Assembly (NCBI GenBank): GCA_036832975.1
Contig: DAITQM010000003.1
Coordinates: 113,500-177,499 of the forward strand
Direction of reading: 5' to 3'
Source of the DNA: DAITQM01 sp036832975
Lineage (GTDB): Bacteria; Pseudomonadota; Gammaproteobacteria; Xanthomonadales; Wenzhouxiangellaceae
Length of the DNA: 64,000 bases
Position 1 is the first letter of the stretch; each line of letters opens with the position of its first letter. The translations under genes and the position numbers were made by a program. Positions 61,231-64,000 of this stretch are shown here, one piece after another. The notes below the pieces were generated by a model, which was not told the origin of the DNA, did not search any database, and saw nothing but the letters and a program-made list of their open reading frames with translations.

Positions 61231-63585
61231 GTGAGCGATTATATTCGCCGGCTGGCCGAAATCGGTATGGCCGACCTCGACGCCGCAGGCGGCAAAGGCG
61301 CCAGCCTCGGTGAAATGATCCGCCATCTCGGCGCCCTCGGCATCCGGGTGCCCGGCGGATTCACCACCACCGCCCAAGCTTACCGCGCCCATCTGGCGCA
61401 GGAAGGGCTGGCCGAGCGAATCGAACAGCGGCTCGCCGGGCTCGACGTCGAGGATACCGCAGCGCTCAGTGCCGCCGGCCGCGAAATCCGCGAATGGATC
61501 GCCGCGGCCCCGTTTCCCGACGACGTGCAAGCGGCGATCGTCGCCGCCTGGGAGGCATTTTGCGCGAGCGAGGGCGCGCCGCCGGTGGTCGCCGTGCGCT
61601 CGTCGGCGACCGCCGAAGATCTGCCCACCGCATCGTTCGCCGGCCAGCAGGAAACCTTTCTCAATGTCAGCGGCCGGGACGCGGTGCTCAGCGCGATCCA
61701 CCAGGTGTTCGCCTCGCTGTACAACGACCGGGCCATCGCCTACCGAGTGCACCACGGTTTCGCCCACGCCGACGTGGCGCTGGCGGCCATTGTCCAGCGC
61801 ATGGTGCGCTCGGATCTCGGGGCGAGCGGCGTCGCCTTCACGCTCGACACCGAATCGGGTTTTCGCGACGTGGTCTTGATCACCGCCGCCTGGGGGCTCG
61901 GCGAAGCGGTGGTGCAAGGCGCGGTGAATCCCGATGAGATCGCGTTGTACAAACCGAACCTTAAAGCCGGCCGGCCGGCGATCGTACGCCGTAATTTAGG
62001 CGCGAAAAATCTGCGCATGGTGTATGACGACCAAGGCGGCGTGCGCACCGAACCAGTGCCGGCTGATCTCCGGCGGCGTTTCGCTCTCACTGATGATAGC
62101 GCGCACGAACTGGCGCGCCAGGCACTGGCGATCGAGGCCCATTACGGGCGCCCGATGGACGTCGAGTGGGCGCTGGACGGTGATAACGGCCAGATCTATA
62201 TCCTGCAAGCCCGGCCTGAGACGGTCAAAAGCCGCGACCAAGGCGTGATCGAACGTTATACCCTGCTGGAATCGTCGGATCGCGTGTTGGCCCGCGGCCG
62301 GAGCATCGGCCAGCGTATCGGCCACGGTACGGCGCGGGTCATTGCCGGCCCGGCCGAGATGGAAAAACTCGCCGCCGGCGAAGTGCTGGTCACCGATATG
62401 ACCGACCCCGACTGGGAACCGGTCATGAAACGGGCCGCGGCGATCGTCACCAACCGCGGCGGCCGCACTTGCCACGCGGCGATCATCGCCCGCGAGCTGG
62501 GCATCCCGGCGGTCGTCGGCTGCGGCGACGCGACCGCGGCGATCGGCGACGGCACGCCGGTCACCGTGTCGTGCGCCGAAGGCGAAACCGGGTTGATCTA
62601 CGCCGGGCTTTTGCGCTTCGAGCGGCAGACATCCCAACTCGAAGAACTGCCGGCGCCGCCGCTCAAGATCATGATGAACGTAGGCAACCCCGACCGGGCG
62701 TTCGATTTCGCCCGGATTCCAAACCACGGCGTCGGTCTGGCACGGCTCGAATTCATCATCAACCGGATGATCGGGGTCCATCCGCGGGCGTTGCTCGAAT
62801 ACGACCGGCAGGATGCAGAGACGCGCCAGGCGATCGACGAATTGACGGCCGCCTACCCCGACCCGGTCAGTTTCTACGTCGCCCGGCTCACCGAGGGCAT
62901 CGCGACGATCGCCGCCGCCTTCGCGCCGCAACCGGTGATCGTCCGGCTCTCCGATTTCAAGAGCAACGAATACGCCAATCTGCTCGGCGGAGCGCGCTAC
63001 GAGCCGGACGAGGAAAACCCGATGCTTGGCTTCCGCGGCGCCGGGCGCTATATCGACGCCGAGTTCAAACCGTGCTTCGAACTCGAGTGTCGGGCGCTCA
63101 AGCACGTGCGCGAAGCGATGGGGCTTAGCAATGTCTGGGCGATGGTGCCGTTTGTGCGTACCGTCGAGGAAGGCGTCGAGGTGCTCGCCGTGATGCGCGA
63201 GTTCGGCCTCGAACGCGGCCAGAACGATCTAAAAATCATCATGATGTGCGAGATCCCGTCGAACGCCCTGCAAGCCGAAGCCTTCCTCGATCATTTCGAC
63301 GGCATGTCGATCGGTTCGAACGACCTGACGCAACTGACTTTGGGCCTCGACCGCGACTCCGGGCTGGTCGCCGAACGTTTCGACGAAACCGACCCGGCGG
63401 TCAAGGCCCTGATGGCAATGGCCATCAACGCCTGCCGGGCGCGCGGCAAATACATAGGCATCTGCGGCCAGGGACCGTCGGACCACCCCGAACTCGCCCG
63501 CTGGCTGCTCGCCACCGGCATCGAAAGCCTGTCACTGAATCCCGACACCGTCGTCAAGACCTGGCTCGACCTGGCCGGGTCATAA
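61231..63585 (+). CDS. ppsA: Phosphoenolpyruvate synthase
   Basis: A 784-residue enzyme making PEP from pyruvate and ATP. ATP-grasp part with VRSSATAEDLPTASFAGQQE; swivelling domain GGRTCHAAIIARELGIPAVV with the phosphorylated histidine; C-terminal PEP-binding domain with FIINRMIGVHP and GICGQGPSDHPEL. GTG at 61231 is chosen because AGGAGT sits 11 bp upstream; an ATG at 61135 would add 32 unrelated residues. Confidence 0.93.
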   Translation: MSDYIRRLAEIGMADLDAAGGKGASLGEMIRHLGALGIRVPGGFTTTAQAYRAHLAQEGLAERIEQRLAGLDVEDTAALSAAGREIREWIAAAPFPDDVQAAIVAAWEAFCASEGAPPVVAVRSSATAEDLPTASFAGQQETFLNVSGRDAVLSAIHQVFASLYNDRAIAYRVHHGFAHADVALAAIVQRMVRSDLGASGVAFTLDTESGFRDVVLITAAWGLGEAVVQGAVNPDEIALYKPNLKAGRPAIVRRNLGAKNLRMVYDDQGGVRTEPVPADLRRRFALTDDSAHELARQALAIEAHYGRPMDVEWALDGDNGQIYILQARPETVKSRDQGVIERYTLLESSDRVLARGRSIGQRIGHGTARVIAGPAEMEKLAAGEVLVTDMTDPDWEPVMKRAAAIVTNRGGRTCHAAIIARELGIPAVVGCGDATAAIGDGTPVTVSCAEGETGLIYAGLLRFERQTSQLEELPAPPLKIMMNVGNPDRAFDFARIPNHGVGLARLEFIINRMIGVHPRALLEYDRQDAETRQAIDELTAAYPDPVSFYVARLTEGIATIAAAFAPQPVIVRLSDFKSNEYANLLGGARYEPDEENPMLGFRGAGRYIDAEFKPCFELECRALKHVREAMGLSNVWAMVPFVRTVEEGVEVLAVMREFGLERGQNDLKIIMMCEIPSNALQAEAFLDHFDGMSIGSNDLTQLTLGLDRDSGLVAERFDETDPAVKALMAMAINACRARGKYIGICGQGPSDHPELARWLLATGIESLSLNPDTVVKTWLDLAGS

Positions 63586-63616
63586 AGACATTCGATCCCC
63601 AAAACCCCCTCCCCAG

Positions 63617-63640
63617 CCCTCCCCCGCAAGCGGGGGAGGG
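63617..63640. repeat. Intergenic G-rich hairpin
   Basis: CCCTCCCCC and GGGGGAGGG around GCAAGC. The same motif returns at about 63875-63897 (CCCTCCCCCGCTTGCGGGGGG), and a trace (GCGGGGGAGGGCTGGGG) lies near 44065. Such palindromes are dispersed repeats in many gammaproteobacteria. Confidence 0.65.
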
Positions 63641-63816
63641 GGAGTATCATTTATGCCCTTAAGCGCGTGTTGGGAATGGGGAGTATCATTTATGCCCTTA
63701 AGCGCGTGTTGGGAATGGGGAATATCATTTATGTCCTCAAGCGCTCGTTGGGAATGGGGAATATCATTTATGTCCTCAAGCGCTCGTTGTGAATGGGGAA
63801 TATCATTTATACCGCC
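63641..63816. repeat. 39-bp tandem repeat, four units and a partial fifth
   Basis: Units begin GGAGTATCAT or GGAATATCAT at 63641, 63680, 63719, 63758 and 63797, so the period is exactly 39 bp. Two sequence variants alternate as neighbouring pairs. Because 39 is divisible by 3 a plus-strand frame runs through (a 13-residue repeat such as MPLSACWEWGVSF), but no homology supports a protein. Confidence 0.85.
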
Positions 63817-64000
63817 GCTGGTGGGAAAGTACTTTTATTTCTCCCCTCGCTTGCGGGAAAGTACTTTTATTTCACCCTCCCCCGCTTGCGGGGGGCCGGG
63901 GAGGGGGAAAACCGACTTCAGTAATCGCACCCCCTTCCTAACCTTCATAGGCGCTAACTTAATCAAATCCTGTATCGAACATTCTGAAATTTGACGACTG

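Noticed and set aside
63641..63816. CRISPR-like array
   Set aside because: The repeat is contiguous with no spacers between units and no cas genes; it is a tandem repeat.
63653..63994. Cys/Trp-rich repeat protein encoded by the 39-bp units
   Set aside because: Frame exists only because the period is a multiple of three, lacks a ribosome site, and runs into hairpin repeats; not listed as a gene.

Overview
The window is GC-rich and reads as the chromosome of a gammaproteobacterium, probably near the Xanthomonadales/Chromatiales. The supports are an iscR/sufR-sufBCDS operon, a hemJ-type protoporphyrinogen oxidase, an aerobic kynurenine pathway pair, ErpA, NudC, ppsR/ppsA, a DUF1249 protein, and secreted proteases ending in a DGFE-like tail. 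No rRNA operon, CRISPR array or prophage was seen. Two tRNA genes (Glu-TTC and Ala-GGC) lie at 59.5-59.7 kb.

Region 1 (1-7.7 kb) is a scrambled accessory patch. Three copies of one IS91-family element share exactly the same end beyond the transposase 3' end, but stop at three different internal points (about 1749, 852 and 695 bp). Every one abuts at least one broken gene: phosphoenolpyruvate carboxylase, a GrpB/UPF0157 gene, a reprolysin-like protease, a PfkB-family kinase and a TPR protein. Between copies 1 and 2 sit a well-formed integron attC site (2401-2456), the truncated grpB directly after it, and directly before it an unrecognised operon of four small membrane proteins whose start and stop codons all overlap. 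This looks like a remnant of an integron cassette array invaded by IS91. Because repeats join unrelated fragments here, an assembly chimera must also be excluded.

Region 2 (7.7-25.5 kb) is ordinary backbone. It holds a folD-tatT-dctP-dctQ-dctM TRAP transporter operon, queA diverging from kynU-kmo, a 1358-residue subtilisin-like protease with glutathione reductase upstream, xseA-yigZ, a second complete reprolysin-like protease, and a lytic transglycosylase.

Region 3 (25.5-38.5 kb) is bracketed by two inverted copies of a 242-bp foldback element with near-identical termini. It fits a MITE-like non-autonomous transposon. The first copy sits between TTAA repeats inside the 5' end of the transglycosylase gene: removing it restores the reading frame, and the element now supplies the start codon. 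Between the copies are glsB-like, glycerate kinase, sbcB and CoA-transferase genes, a zinc/metal uptake cluster (small Cys/His protein, porin, binding protein, permease, but no ATPase), and then ampE-nudC-erpA and hemJ.

Region 4 (38.5-58.4 kb) holds a TonB-dependent receptor behind a palindromic operator candidate, glyoxalase, an NSS transporter, a 2-oxoglutarate oxygenase, a cardiolipin synthase, an RRM protein, a tetR-trxA-MFP-RND efflux operon (the MFP gene is frameshifted as assembled), the suf operon and a HAD lipoprotein.

Region 5 (58.4-64 kb) holds an AhpD-like protein, an antitoxin without a visible toxin, the tRNAs, a DUF1249 gene, divergent ppsR/ppsA, and a terminal block of 39-bp tandem repeats between palindromes. 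Intergenic spaces carry a family of palindromes built on GTTGAAAAACGCC and TTAGCAGGCT, including a 128-bp direct repeat at 7.5 and 58.3 kb.
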